NCBI GenBank assembly: GCA_032622095.1
Contig: CP136064.1
Span: forward strand, 259,075,863-259,139,862
Direction: 5' to 3'
DNA from: Siphonodentalium dalli
Lineage: Eukaryota; Mollusca; Scaphopoda; Gadilida; Siphonodentaliidae
DNA length: 64,000 nt
A program made the translations under genes and the position numbers. This document shows, piece by piece, positions 26,151 through 39,700 of the stretch. The notes under the pieces are model-generated. The model saw only the letters and a program-made list of their open reading frames with translations, searched no databases and was not told the DNA's origin. Each line of letters starts with the position of its first letter. Position 1 is the stretch's first letter.

Positions 26151-26308
26151 ATTCACTCATATAAACGTTGAAGAAACGCCACCGACACATATATGTCATG
26201 TGTCATTTCTATACACAATGTTTCAGATAGAATGTAACACATATTGCGTAGGATTTATACACATTTGTTCTCAGAGTGTATATATATCAGATTTATGGAA
26301 ACACTGTC

Positions 26309-26742
26309 TCAATACGAGGGTATCACCCCCCCCCCCCCCCCCCCATTAGGTATACGCGGGATTCAGGGTGTTTTGAAGCCGTACGCGGGATTCATACCCC
26401 CGAATTAACTGGTATTCAGGTTCAAGCAAAACATCTTGGACGCAGGTTTTGATGGCGCAAAATAATATTTTTGTGCTAGTTATCTGTATGAATGAGTGGG
26501 TAGAATAGCTTCTTGGGCATATTCGACCACTATGCCATCATAAAGTATCATTAGTCGTATCACAACGGCCTCATAACGCGACCGGCGTCAATTTGTATGT
26601 CATTTATCGCATATTATTTCTTAACGTGCACATGTATTCAGGATTCACCCACCAAAATTAACTGGTATTTAGGATTCACCCCCCAAAATTAACTGGTATT
26701 CGGGATTCAGGGGGAGGGGGTGATACCCTCCAATATGAGTGT
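26309..26742. mobile_element. MITE with gggtatcacccc ends
   Basis: gagggtatcacccc followed by a long C run at the left is answered by gggggtgataccctcc at the right. Inside, a unit of about 34 bp with aaaattaactggtatt and gggattca is repeated (26641-26708, and once more near 26400). No gene. Confidence 0.6.
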
Positions 26743-27319
26743 TCATTGCTTCAGTTTACGTGAACAAATTCTCATTTCTTATCAAAATGTTTCGAGCATA
26801 ATGGCACATTGAGATATCCCTCAACTCAATATGTCTAAAATGGGTCCGGATGTTCGTCCAAGTCGGGGTTAGAACCTGCGCACGCCTCGTCTTATTATAT
26901 GAACTCCATTCAGAGTTGTGTTCTATTCTTAAGAAATGCCATTTTGGGTACGCGTTCACATTTTGGCCAATTTGTCTGGGATATGTTCAGGTATTGCTAT
27001 GTATATAGCCGAGGGTTGTGGTCTGTTTTAGAATGTTAAAAACCACTTGGCGGTTTGCGCTCCAAAATACACCTATAATAGTATTCGCTTTTGAATCTTC
27101 CCCGGCATCGAACCATGGCAATTATTTTTCAGAGCATATGAGGTCTGTATATCAATATTTCGTGTATGTGTTAACCTGTCTTATCCATTCTTCCAAATTT
27201 TATGAAAAACATTTGGAAGCTCGAATGAGTCAGTTTATTTAATGAGTCCGTTTAATTAATGCCCATGAAGTGCACGGGCAGCACATATATTATGGTGAAG
27301 TCATTAACTGCTTACGGTC
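26743..27319. other. gene-poor stretch
   Basis: No gene recognised. Confidence 0.45.
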
Positions 27320-27745
27320 CTTCGTTCGTCAAATTTCTCAGATATTTTCCATCCGACTTGATAACTCCAACAAAATTAATTATTATGAACGGATTTCAAT
27401 AATTGTGGTATACAAGTTGCTTGTGACACTGTCTCGAATTAGTGCGATATTATGTTGATGATTTTTAACCATGTGGTTCTTACCACCCCATTCATTTTTT
27501 AGTTTGACTGTGGGGGTATGCCGGACCGGTGGTGCAACCTCTTGTTTTTTTTTAAGACTAACAAAGGGGGAAGTATCATTAATCACAAGTTCCTGGTCAC
27601 TACATATCCCAGACACATGCATGCAGCAGAGATGGATCCACTACGTGGCCCATATGCTAACTCTCTTATTTGCGACATCAATAGTCTGTATAGTCAAATG
27701 TCGGTATTGTATGTTGCGTAATTACTAAATAGAGGGTACTTACAG
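27320..27745. repeat. duplicated segment, copy 1
   Basis: Matches 29560-29970 along most of its length: aactccaacaaaattaatta, tatacaagttgcttg, gactaacaaagggggaagta, cccagacacatgcatgc, acgtggcccatat and taattactaaatagag. Both copies have open frames, but neither is intact relative to the other, so I do not call a gene. Confidence 0.7.
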
Positions 27746-27760
27746 TATTACATTATTTAA

Positions 27761-28152
27761 CCCTTTACCCAACAGAAGGGCCCTGTGCCAATGCATTCTC
27801 TTATATATGCGAGTCGACCATAGGTCGCCTCGCATATATAAGAGAATGCATTGGCTTAACACATTAAAAACTATAAAATTGTTAAAGGTTGTAAGAAAAA
27901 ATGGTAAAAAGTGTTAAAAAAAGATATTTTTTAGGCCAATGCATTCTCTTATATATGCGAGGCGACATATGGTCGACTCGCATATATAAGAGAATGCATT
28001 GGCACAGGGTATAACTGTAACTATCACAATGTGGTCAAGGAGCCGGTTCCAATGATATCCATATTTGTATGGTTCTATTGAGACAGACCGAAGATATTTT
28101 AGGCTGTTGAAGCTTTATTTGGCCGGTTTTGGCCGGTTTGTTGGGTAAAGGG
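27761..28152 (-). mobile_element. piggyBac-like MITE, family A copy 5
   Basis: Ends and twin hairpins as in copy 3, with TTAA at 27757-27760 and 28153-28156. Confidence 0.85.
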
Positions 28153-28156
28153 TTAA

Positions 28157-28713
28157 TAGGTCTTATCGTACAAATTAATCAACAGATGGAAGGAGGGAAT
28201 CGCATCATGAGCTGTCTATACTCGTTGTTTGTCCGAACTATATATAGATCATGCCATCAATATCTACTCTGGCTAACGCCCTTATGTCATATTCAACCAG
28301 TTCAAAACTTGGGAACTTTTGAAGTTTTGACAGGGAACCTTATAAATTTGAAAAAATAACGCAGGGAATATATTTCTTATATAGTCATTATACCTGCTAC
28401 TTAATAATGTACTTCACTGTAGGTGAAGGTCCATCGAAATTGTACGATTTTGCTTTGCGTCGCTAACAACTACTAGTATATGGAATTTCTCCTGGGTAAT
28501 TAATTCAATGTTTATTGCGATATCGGCTCACAAAAGTCACAACAAATCATGCAATCACGAGCTGGGACCACCCCTAATGTAAAGTTGATTATTGAGGAAC
28601 AAATATATTCTCTGCCTTGTTTGTTCAATGTTATAAAGTTCCATGTGATAACAGTCAGAACTGTGAGAACGAGGTTTTGTACTGCGCATGGTGGAATATG
28701 ATCTCTACGGACG
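28157..28713. other. gene-poor stretch
   Basis: No gene. 28160-28215 resembles the region upstream of Six4/5 near 25080-25130. Confidence 0.4.
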
Positions 28714-28717
28714 TTAA

Positions 28718-29110
28718 CCCTTTACCCAACAGAAGGGCCCTGTGCCAATGCATTCTCTTATATATGCGAGTCGACCATAGGTCGCCTCGCATATATAAGA
28801 GAATGCATTGGCTTAACACATTAAAAATTATAAAATTGTTAAAGAATGTAAGAAAAAATGGTAAAAAAGTGTTAAAAACAGATTTTTTTTAGGCCAATGC
28901 ATTCTCTTATATATGCGAGGCGACCTATGGTCGACTCGCATATATAAGAGAATGCATTGGCACAGGGCATAACTATAACCATCACAATGTGGTCAATGAG
29001 CCGGTTCCAATGATATCCATATTTGTATGGTTATATTGAGACAGACCGAAGATATTTTAGGCTGTTGAAGCTTTATTTGGCCGGTTTTGGCCGGTTTGTT
29101 GGGTAAAGGG
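28718..29110 (-). mobile_element. piggyBac-like MITE, family A copy 6
   Basis: Complete copy with TTAA at 28714-28717 and 29111-29114. The hairpins are near 28744-28812 and 28893-28961. Nearly the same sequence as copy 5, 0.6 kb away. Confidence 0.85.
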
Positions 29111-29163
29111 TTAACCAGAGTATGGATTCCTGAGCATGATCTGCTTGATTTCATTTTGGTATG

Positions 29164-29395
29164 CAACTCATCATCGCTGGATGTCAAACACTGCAACTCA
29201 TCATCGCTGGATGTCAAACACTGCAACTCATCATCGCTGGATGTCAAACACGCGATGGGTTGGAATCCTCGCGTCGTATGACATGAAATCCATTAGATTC
29301 AGTCCATCCCACCAGTAACAGTATATGTTGCTCATAGAATGAAATCCATTAGATTCAGTACATCCCACCAGTAACAGTATGTCGCTCATAGAATA
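29164..29395. repeat. 30-bp x3 and ~55-bp x2 direct repeats
   Basis: gcaactcatcatcgctggat plus gtcaaacact occurs three times (29164-29252). It is followed by two copies of gaaatccattagattcagt with catcccaccagtaacagta (29284-29395). A single-copy relative of this text lies at 25145-25310, upstream of Six4/5. Confidence 0.75.
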
Positions 29396-29559
29396 TAATT
29401 TGTTATACCCCCACTCATGAAGAAAATGGGGTGTACTGGTATTCGTTTGTCCGACGTACAAGTTGCTTGCCATACCACAGTATCTCAAAGTTCACGATTT
29501 GTGTCCGTCCGTCTTGATCCATCAAGCAAATATGAACCGATTTCAATTTGTTTTTGTTA

Positions 29560-29970
29560 TTTTTGCGTCAATATTCTCAGATATTCTCAGATAACTCCAA
29601 CAAAATTAATTAATATGAACGGATTTCAATAATTGTTGGTATACAAGTTGCTTGCCACACTCTCGAATTAGTGCGATATTATGTTAATGGTTTTTTACCA
29701 TGAGGTTCTTACCATGACATGCATTTTTGAGTTTGCACCGTCGGGTATGTCGGCACCGGCAATGCAACCTCTTGTTTTATTAAAGACTAACAAAGGGGGA
29801 AGTATCATTAATCACAAGTCCCTGATAACTATATATCCCAGACACATGCATGCGGCAGAGATGGACCCACTACGTGGCCCATATATGCTAACTCTCTTAT
29901 TTGCGACATCAAATAGTCGGTATTTAAATGTCGGAATTGTGTGTTGTGTAATTACTAAATAGAGAGCACG
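29560..29970. repeat. duplicated segment, copy 2
   Basis: Partner of 27320-27745, in the same orientation. Confidence 0.7.
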
Positions 29971-30019
29971 TAAATAGTGTGCAATCAGCAAACTACTCAA
30001 CACCTTGGCGATATTTTTT

Positions 30020-30215
30020 ATAATTTAGTGTGAGAATCCATTTAATAGAGAAAGGGTTATTGTAACAACCCAGAAATCTATCCAGTGGCACGCCTGATAC
30101 ACACAAAAAGGCCGAAATTTTGTGTGTGCATACGCTGTTAAAAATGTCCGTTCCGGGAAATTGCTGACCGCACTATGTACCTTACGGGTTACGGAACATT
30201 GTACCATTACATTAC
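30020..30215. repeat. interspersed repeat left of the giant array
   Basis: It shares tataatttagtg, gtaacaacccagaaat, ccagtggcac, gatacacacaaaaaggcc, gaaattgctgaccgcacta and acggaacattgtaccattac with 46575-46795. Shorter matches to the same family (aacaacccagaaatgtatcc) lie near 48435. Confidence 0.7.
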
Positions 30216-30255
30216 GGTCGTATGTTATGTACTGCTAATTAGTAAATAGAGAGCA

Positions 30256-30476
30256 TGTAAAGAGTGTGCAATAAGCAAAATACTCAACACCGTGGCGAAT
30301 TTTTTTTTTTGGGAGAGTGATTCACGGTGACCCATTCAACACCGAAATGTTGAGTGGCGAGGATTAGCGAGCGCAATGTCGGTATGTTGTAAACAATATG
30401 GTGTAAATTTGACCAAAGTACACTTAGTTGTGTATCATCGGTGTTGAGTGTTTTACGTATCGCACACTCTTTACTC
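30256..30476. mobile_element. short inverted-end element
   Basis: gtaaagagtgtgcaataagc then actcaacaccg on the left is answered by cggtgttgagtg then cgcacactctttac on the right. A related single end lies at 29950-30000. Confidence 0.6.
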
Positions 30477-33299
30477 ACTGTACTGTATCATAATATGGCT
30501 TTTGTTTACACTGACAATCTCGTTGACTAAATTTTTACTCAAACATTAGTCAACCGTAGTGTAAGTATACCACCAATCAACGTTACTCAACCGTAGTATA
30601 AGTATACCACCAAACAACGTTACTCAACCGTAGTGTAAGTATACCACCAAGCAACGTTACTCAACCGTAGTATAAGTATACCACCAAACAAAGTTACTCA
30701 ATCGTAGTGTAAGTATACCACCAAACAACGTTACTCAACCGTAGTGTAAGATACCACCAAACAACGTTACTTAACCGTAGTGTAAGATACCACCAAACAA
30801 CGTTACTCAACCGTAGTGTAAGATACCACCAAACAACGTTACTCAACCGTAGTGTAAGATACCAACAATCAACGTTACTCAACCGTAGTGTAAGATACCA
30901 TCAATCAACGTTACTCAACCGTAGGGTAAGATGCCACCAAACAACGTTACTCAACCGTAGTGTAAGATACCACCAAACAACGTTACTCAACCGTAGTGTA
31001 AGATACCACCAAACAACGTTACTTAACCGTAGTGTAAGATACCACCAAACAACGTTACTCAACCGTAGTGTAAGATACCATCAAACAACGTTACTCAACC
31101 GTAGTGTAAGTATACCACCAAACAACGTTACTCAACCGTAGTGTAAGATACCATCAAGCAACGTTACTCAACCGTAGTGTAAGATACCACCAAACAACGT
31201 TACTCAACCGTAGTGTAAGTATACCACCAATCAACGTTACTCATCCGTAGTGTAAGTATACCACCAAACAACGTTACTCAACCGTAGTGTAAGATACCAC
31301 CAATCAACGTTACTCAACCGTAGTGTAAGATACCACCAATCAACGTTACTCAACCGTAGTGTAAGTATACCACCAATCAACGTTACTCAACCGTAGTGTA
31401 AGATACCATCAAACAACGTTACTCAACCGTAGTGTAAGATACCACCAAGCAACGTTACTCAACCGTAGTGTAAGATACCAGCAAACAACGTTACTCAACC
31501 GTAGTGTAAGATACCACCAAGCAACGTTACTCAACCGTAGTGTAAGATACCACCAAACAACGTTACTCAACCGTAGTGTAAGATACCACCAAACAACGTT
31601 ACTTAACCGTAGTGTAAGATGCCACCAATCAACGTTACTCAACCGTAGTGTAAGATACAACAAAACAACGTTACTCAACCGTCGCGTAAGATACCACCAA
31701 TCAACGTTACTTAACCGTAGTGTAAGATACCACCAAACAATGTTACTCAACCGTAGTGTAAGATACCACCAAACAACGTTACTTAACCGTAGTGTAAGAT
31801 ACCACCAAACAATGTTACTCAACCGTAATGTAAGATACCACCAAACAACGTTACTCAACCGAGGTGTAAGATACCACCAATCAACGTTACTCAACCGTAG
31901 TGTAAGATACCACCAATCAATGTTACTCAACCGTAATGTAAGATACCACCAAACAACGTTACTTAACCGTAGTGTAAGTATACCACCAAACAACGTTACT
32001 CAACCGTAGTGTAAGTATACCACCAAACAACGTTGCTCAACCGTAGTGTAAGATACCACCAAGCAACGTTACTCAACCGTAGTGTAAGTATACCACCAAT
32101 CAACGTTACTCAAACGTAGTGTAAGTATACCACCAAGCAACGTTACTCAAACGTAGTGTAAGTATACCACCAATCAACGTTACTCAACCGTAGTGTAAGA
32201 TACCACCAAACAACGTTACTCAACCGTAGTGTAAATATACCACCAAGCAACGTTAGTCAACCGTAGTGAAAGATACCACCAAACAACGTTACTCAACCGT
32301 AGTGTAAGATACCACCAATCAATGTTACTCAACCGTAATGTAAGATACCACCAAACAACGTTACTCAAACGTACTGTAAGATACCACCAAACAACGTTAC
32401 TCAAACGTAATGTAAGATACCACCAAACAACGTTACTCAACCGTAGTGTAAGATACCACCAATCAACGTTACTCAACCGTAGTGTAAGATACCACCAATC
32501 AATGTTACTCAACCGTAATGTAAGATACCACCAATCAATGTTACTCAACCGTAATGTAAGATACCACCAAACAACGTTACTTAGCCGTAGTATAAGTATA
32601 CCAACAAACAACGTTACTCAACCGTAGTGTAAGATACCACCAATCAACGTTACTCAACCGTAGTGTAAGATACCACCAATCAATGTTACTCAACCGTAAT
32701 GTAAGATACCACCAAACAACGTTACTTAACCGTAGTGTAAGTATACCACCAAACAACGTTACTCAACCGTAGTGTAAGTATACCACCAAACAACGTTGCT
32801 CAACCGTAGTGTAAGATACCACCAAACAACGTTACTCAACCGTAGTGTAAGTATACCACCAAGCAACGTTACTCAATCGTAGTGTAAGATACCACCAAAC
32901 AACGTTACTCAACCGTAGTGTAAGATACCACCAAACAACGTTGCTCAACCGTAGTGTAAGATACCACCAAACAACGTTACTCAACCGTAGTGTAAGTATA
33001 CCACCAAGCAACGTTACTCAATCGTAGTGTAAGATACCACCAAACAACGTTACTTAACCGTAGTGTAAGATACCACCAATCAACGTTACTCAACCGTAGT
33101 GTAAATATACCACCAAGCAACGTTACTCAACCGTAGGGTAAGTATACCACCAATCAACGTTACTCAACCGTAGGGTAAGTATACCACCAAACAACGTTAC
33201 TCAACCGTAGTGTAAGTATACCACCAAGCAACGTTACTCAACCGTAGTGTAAGTATACCACCAAGCAACGTTACTCAACCGTAGGGTAAGTATACCACC

Positions 33300-35000
33300 A
33301 ATCAACGTTACTCAATCGTAGGGTAAGTATACCACCAATCAACGTTACTCAACCGTCGCGTAAGATACCACCAATCAACGTTACTCAACCGTAGTGTAAG
33401 ATACCACCAAACAACGTTACTTAACCGTAGTGTAAGATACCACCAAACAATGTTACTCAACCGTAGTGTAAGATACCACCAATCAATGTTACTCAACCGT
33501 AATGTAAGATACCACCAAACAACGTTACTCAACCGTAGTGTAAGATACCACCAATCAACGTTACTCAACCGTAGTGTAAGATACCACCAAACAACGTTAC
33601 TCAACCGTAGTGTAAGATACCATCAAGCAACGTTACTCAACCGTAGTGTAAGATACCACCAAACAACGTTACTCAACCGTAGGGTAAGATGCCACCAAAC
33701 AACGTTACTCAACCGTAGTGTAAGATACCACCAAACAACGTTACTCAACCGTAGTGTAAGATACCACCAAGCAACGTTACTCAATCGTAGTGTAAGATAC
33801 CACCAAGCAACGTTACTCAATCGTAGTGTAAGATACCACCAAACAACGTTACTTAACCGTAGTGTAAGATACCACCAATCAACGTTACTCAACCGTAGTG
33901 TAAATATACCACCAAGCAACGTTACTCAACCGTAGGGTAAGTATACCACCAATCAACGTTACTCAACCGTAGGGTAAGTATACCACCAATCAACGTTACT
34001 CAATCGTAGGGTAAGTATACCACCAATCAACGTTACACAACCGTAGTGTAAGATACCACCAATCAACGTTACTCAATCGTAGTGTAAGTATACCACCAAT
34101 CAACGTTACTCAACCGTAGGGTAAGATACCACCAATCAACGTTACTCAATCGTAGGGTAAGTATACCACCAATCAACGTTACTCAATCGTAGGGTAAGTA
34201 TACCACCAGTCAACGTTACTCAATCGTAGGGTAAGTATACCACCAAGCAACGTTACTCAACCGTAGTGTAAGTATACCACCAATCAACGTTACTCAACCG
34301 TCGCGTAAGATACCACCAATCAACGTTACTCAACCGTAGTGTAAGATACCACCAAACAACGTTACTTAACCGTAGTGTAAGATACCACCAAACAATGTTA
34401 CTCAACCGTAGTGTAAGATACCACCAATCAATGTTACTCAACCGTAATGTAAGATACCACCAAACAACGTTACTCAACCGTAGTGTAAGATACCACCAAT
34501 CAACGTTACTCAACCGTAGTGTAAGATACCACCAAACAACGTTACTCAACCGTAGTGTAAGATACCATCAAGCAACGTTACTCAACCGTAGTGTAAGATA
34601 CCACCAAACAACGTTACTCAACCGTAGGGTAAGATGCAACCAAACAACGTTACTCAACCGTAGTGTAAGATACCACCAAGCAACGTTACTCAATCGTAGT
34701 GTAAGATACCACCAAGCAACGTTACTCAATCGTAGTGTAAGATACCACCAAGCAACGTTACTCAATCGTAGTGTAAGATACCACCAAGCAACGTTACTCA
34801 ATCGTATTGTAAGATACCACCAAACAACGTTACTTAACCGTAGTGTAAGATACCACCAATCAACGTTACTCAACCGTAGTGTAAATATACCACCAAGCAA
34901 CGTTACTCAACCGTAGGGTAAGTATACCACCAATCAACGTTACTCAACCGTAGGGTAAGTATACCACCAATCAACGTTACTCAATCGTAGGGTAAGTATA
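33300..35000. repeat. 945-bp higher-order repeat within the array
   Basis: The ordered series of unit variants at 33308-33935 recurs 945 bp later at 34253-34916, including the unusual ccgtcgcgtaag and gtaatgtaag variants. The second copy has small insertions of whole units. Confidence 0.7.
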
Positions 35001-36730
35001 CCACCAAGCAACGTTACTCAACCGTAGTGTAAGTATACCACCAAACAACGTTACTCAACCGTAGTGTAACTATACCACCAAGCAACGTTACTCAATCGTA
35101 GTGTAAGATACCACCAAACAACGTTACTTAACCGTAGTGTAAGATACCACCAATCAACGTTACTCAACCGTAGTGTAAATATACCACCAAGCAACGTTAC
35201 TCAACCGTAGTGTAAGATACCACCAAACAACGTTACTCAACCGTAGTGTAAGATACCACCACTCAACGTTACTCAATCGTAGGGTAAGTATACCACCAAA
35301 CAACGTTACTTAACCGTAGTGTAAGATACCACCAAACAACGTTACTCAACCGTAGTGTAAGTATACCAACAAACAACGTTACTCAACCGTAGTGTAAGAT
35401 ACAACAAAACAACGTTACTCAACCGTCGCGTAAGATACCACCAAACAACGTTACTCAACCGTAGTGTAAGATACCACCAAACAACGTTACTCAACCGTAG
35501 TGTAAGATACCACCAAACAACGTTACTCAACCGTAGTGTAAGTATACCACCAAACAACGTTACTTAACCGTAGTGTAAGATACCACCAATCAACGTTACT
35601 CAACCGTAGTGTAAGTATACCACCAAACAACGTTACTCAACCGTAGTGTAAGTATACCACAAAACAACGTTACTCAACCGTAGTGTAAGATACCACCAAA
35701 CAACGTTACTCAACCGTAGTGTAAGTATACCAACAAAACAACGTTACTCAACCGTAGTGTAAGATACCACCAAACAACGTTACTTAACCGTAGTGTAAGA
35801 TACCACCAAACAACGTTACTCAACCGTAGTGTAAGTATACCAACAAACAACGTTACTCAACCGTAGTGTAAATATACCACCAAACAACGTTACTCAACCG
35901 TAGTGTAAATATACCACCAAACAACGTTACTCAATCGTAGTGTAAGATACAACAAATCAACGTTACTCAACCGTAGTGTAAATATACCACCAAACAACGT
36001 TACTCAATCGTAGTGTAAGTATACCACCAAACAACGTTACTCAACCGTAGTGTAAGATACCACCAATCAACGTTACTCAACCGTAGGGTAAGATACCACC
36101 AAGCAACGTTACTCAATCGTAGTGTAAGTATACCACCAATCAACGTTACTCAACCGTAGTGTAAGATACCACAAACAACGTTACTCAACCGTAGCGTAAA
36201 TATACCACCAAGCAACGTTACTCAACCGTAGCGTAAATATACCACCAAGCAACGTTACTCAATCGTAGTGTAAATATACCACCAAGCAACGTTACTCAAT
36301 CGTAGTGTAAATATACCACCAAGCAACGTTACTCAATCGTAGTGTAAATATACCACCAAGCAACGTTACTCAATCGTAGTGTAAATATACCACCAAGCAA
36401 CGTTACTCAATCGTAGTGTAAATATACCACCAAGCAACGTTACTCAACCGTAGTTTAAATATACCACCAAGCAACGTTACTCAACCGTAGTGTAAGTATA
36501 CCACCAAACAACGTTACTCAACCGTAGTGTAAGATACCACCAAACAACGTTACTCAACCGTAGTGTAAGATACCACCAAACAACGTTACTCAACCGTAGT
36601 GTAAGTATACCACCAAACAACGTTACTCAACGGTAGTGTAAGATACCATCAAACAACGTTACTCAATCGTAGTGTAAGTATACCACCAAGCAACGTTACT
36701 CAACCGTAGTGTAAGTATACCACCAAACAA

Positions 36731-39700
36731 CGTTACTCAACCGTAGTGTAAGTATACCACCAAGCAACGTTACTCAACCGTAGTGTAAGTATACCACCAA
36801 GCAACGTTACTCAACCGTAGTGTAAGTATACCACCAAACAACGTTACTCAACCGTAGTGTAAGTATACCACCAAACAACGTTACTCAACCGTAGTGTAAG
36901 TATACCACCAAACAACGTTACTCAACCGTAGTGTAAGTATACCACCAATCAACGTTACTCAACCGTAGTGTAAGATACCACCAATCAACGTACTCAACCG
37001 TAGTGTAAGATACCACCAAACAACGTTACTCAACCGTAGTGTAAGTATACCACCAAGCAACGTTACTCAACCGTAGTGTAAGTATACCACCAAGCAACGT
37101 TACTTAACCGTAGTGTAAGTATACCACCAATCAACGTTACTCAACCGTAGTGTAAGTATACCACCAATCAACGTTACTTAACCGTAGTGTAAGATACCAC
37201 CAAACAACGTTACTCAACCGTAGTGTAAGTATACCACCAAGCAACGTTACTCAACCGTAGTGTAAGTATACAACCAAACAACGTTACTCAACCGTAGTGT
37301 AAGTATACCACAAATCAACGTTACTCAACCGTAGTGTAAGTATACCACCAAACAACGTTACTCAACCGTAGTGTAAGATACCACCAAACAACGTTACTCA
37401 ACCGTAGTGTAAGTATACCACGAAGCAACGTTACTCAACCGTAGTGTAAGATACCACCAATCAACGTTACTCAACCGTAGTGTAAGTATACCACCAATCA
37501 ACGTTACTCAACCGTAGTGTAAGTATACCACCAATCAACGTTACTCAACCGTAGTGTAAGTATACCACCAATCAACGTTACTTAACCGTAGTGTAAGATA
37601 CCACCAAACAACGTTACTCAACCGTAGTGTAAGTATACCACCAAGCAACGTTACTCAACCGTAGTGTAAGTATACCACCAAACAACGTTACTCAACCGTA
37701 GTGTAAGTATACCACAAATCAACGTTACTCAACCGTAGTGTAAGTATACCACCAAACAACGTTACTCAACCGTAGTGTAAGATACCACCAAACAACGTTA
37801 CTCAACCGTAGTGTAAGTATACCACGAAGCAACGTTACTCAACCGTAGTGTAAGATACCACCAATCAACGTTACTCAACCGTAGTGTAAGTATACCACCA
37901 ATCAACGTTACTCAACCGTAGTGTAAGTATACCACCAATCAACGTTACTCAACCGTAGTGTAAGTATACCACCAATCAACGTTACTCAACCGTAGTGTAA
38001 GTATACCACCAAACAACGTTACTCAACCGTAGTGTAAGATACCACCAAACAACGTTACTCAACCGTAGTGTAAGTATACCACCAATCAACGTTACTCAAC
38101 CGTAGTGTAAGATACCACCAAACAACGTTACTCAACCGTAGTGTTAGTATACCACCAAACAACGTTACTCAACCGTAGTGTAAGTATACCACCAAACAAC
38201 GTTACTCAACCGTAGTGTAAGATACCACCAATCAACGTTACTCAACCGTAGTGTAAGTATACCACCAAACAACGTTACTCAGCCGTAGTGTAAGATACCA
38301 ACAAGCAACGTTACTCAACCGTAGTGTAAGATACAACAAAACAACGTTACTCAACCGTAGTGTAAATATACCACCAAACAACGTTACTCAACCGTAGTGT
38401 AAGTATACCACCAAGCAACGTTACTCAACCGTAGTGTAAATATACCACCAAACAACGTTACTCAACCGTAGTGTAAGATACAACCAATCAACGTTACTCA
38501 ACCGTAGTGTAAGATACAACAAAACAACGTTACTCAACCGTCGCGTAAGAAACCACCAAACAACGTTACTCAACCGTAGTGTAAGATACCACCAAACAAC
38601 GTTACTCAACCGTAGTGTAAGTATACCACCAATCAACGTTACTCAACCGTAGTGTAAGATACCACCAAACAACGTTACTCAACCGTAGAGTAAGTATGCC
38701 ACCAAACAACGTTACTCAACCGTAGTGTAAGATACCACCAATCAACGTTACTCAACCGTAGAGTAAGTATACCACCAAACAACGTTACTCAACCGTAGTG
38801 TAAGATACCACCAATCAACGTTACTCAACCGTAGTGTAAGTATACCACCAAACAACGTTACTCAACCGTAGTGTAAGATACCACCAAACAACGTTACTCA
38901 ACCGTAGTGTAAGATACCACCAATCAACGTTACTCAACCGTAGAGTAAGTATACCACCAAACAACGTTACTCAACCGTAGTGTTAGATACCACCAAACAA
39001 CGTTACTCAACCGTAGTGTAAGTATACCACCAAGCAACGTTACTCAACCGTAGTGTAAGTATACCACCAAGCAACGTTACTCAACCGTAGTGTAAGTATA
39101 CCACCAAACAACGTTACTCAACCGTAGTGTAAGTATACCACCAAACAACGTTACTCAACCGTAGTGTAAGTATACCACCAAACAACGTTACTCAACCGTA
39201 GTGTAAGTATACCACCAATCAACGTTACTCAACCGTAGTGTAAGATACCACCAATCAACGTACTCAACCGTAGTGTAAGATACCACCAAACAACGTTACT
39301 CAACCGTAGTGTAAGTATACCACCAAGCAACGTTACTCAACCGTAGTGTAAGTATACCACCAAGCAACGTTACTTAACCGTAGTGTAAGTATACCACCAA
39401 TCAACGTTACTCAACCGTAGTGTAAGTATACCACCAATCAACGTTACTTAACCGTAGTGTAAGATACCACCAAACAACGTTACTCAACCGTAGTGTAAGT
39501 ATACCACCAAGCAACGTTACTCAACCGTAGTGTAAGTATACCACCAAACAACGTTACTCAACCGTAGTGTAAGTATACCACAAATCAACGTTACTCAACC
39601 GTAGTGTAAGTATACCACCAAACAACGTTACTCAACCGTAGTGTAAGATACCACCAAACAACGTTACTCAACCGTAGTGTAAGTATACCACGAAGCAACG

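Noticed and set aside
16764-29318. Frames encoding YICESTIGRLAY-like peptides at several MITEs
   Set aside because: They are the hairpin sequence of family A/B elements read through, not a protein family.
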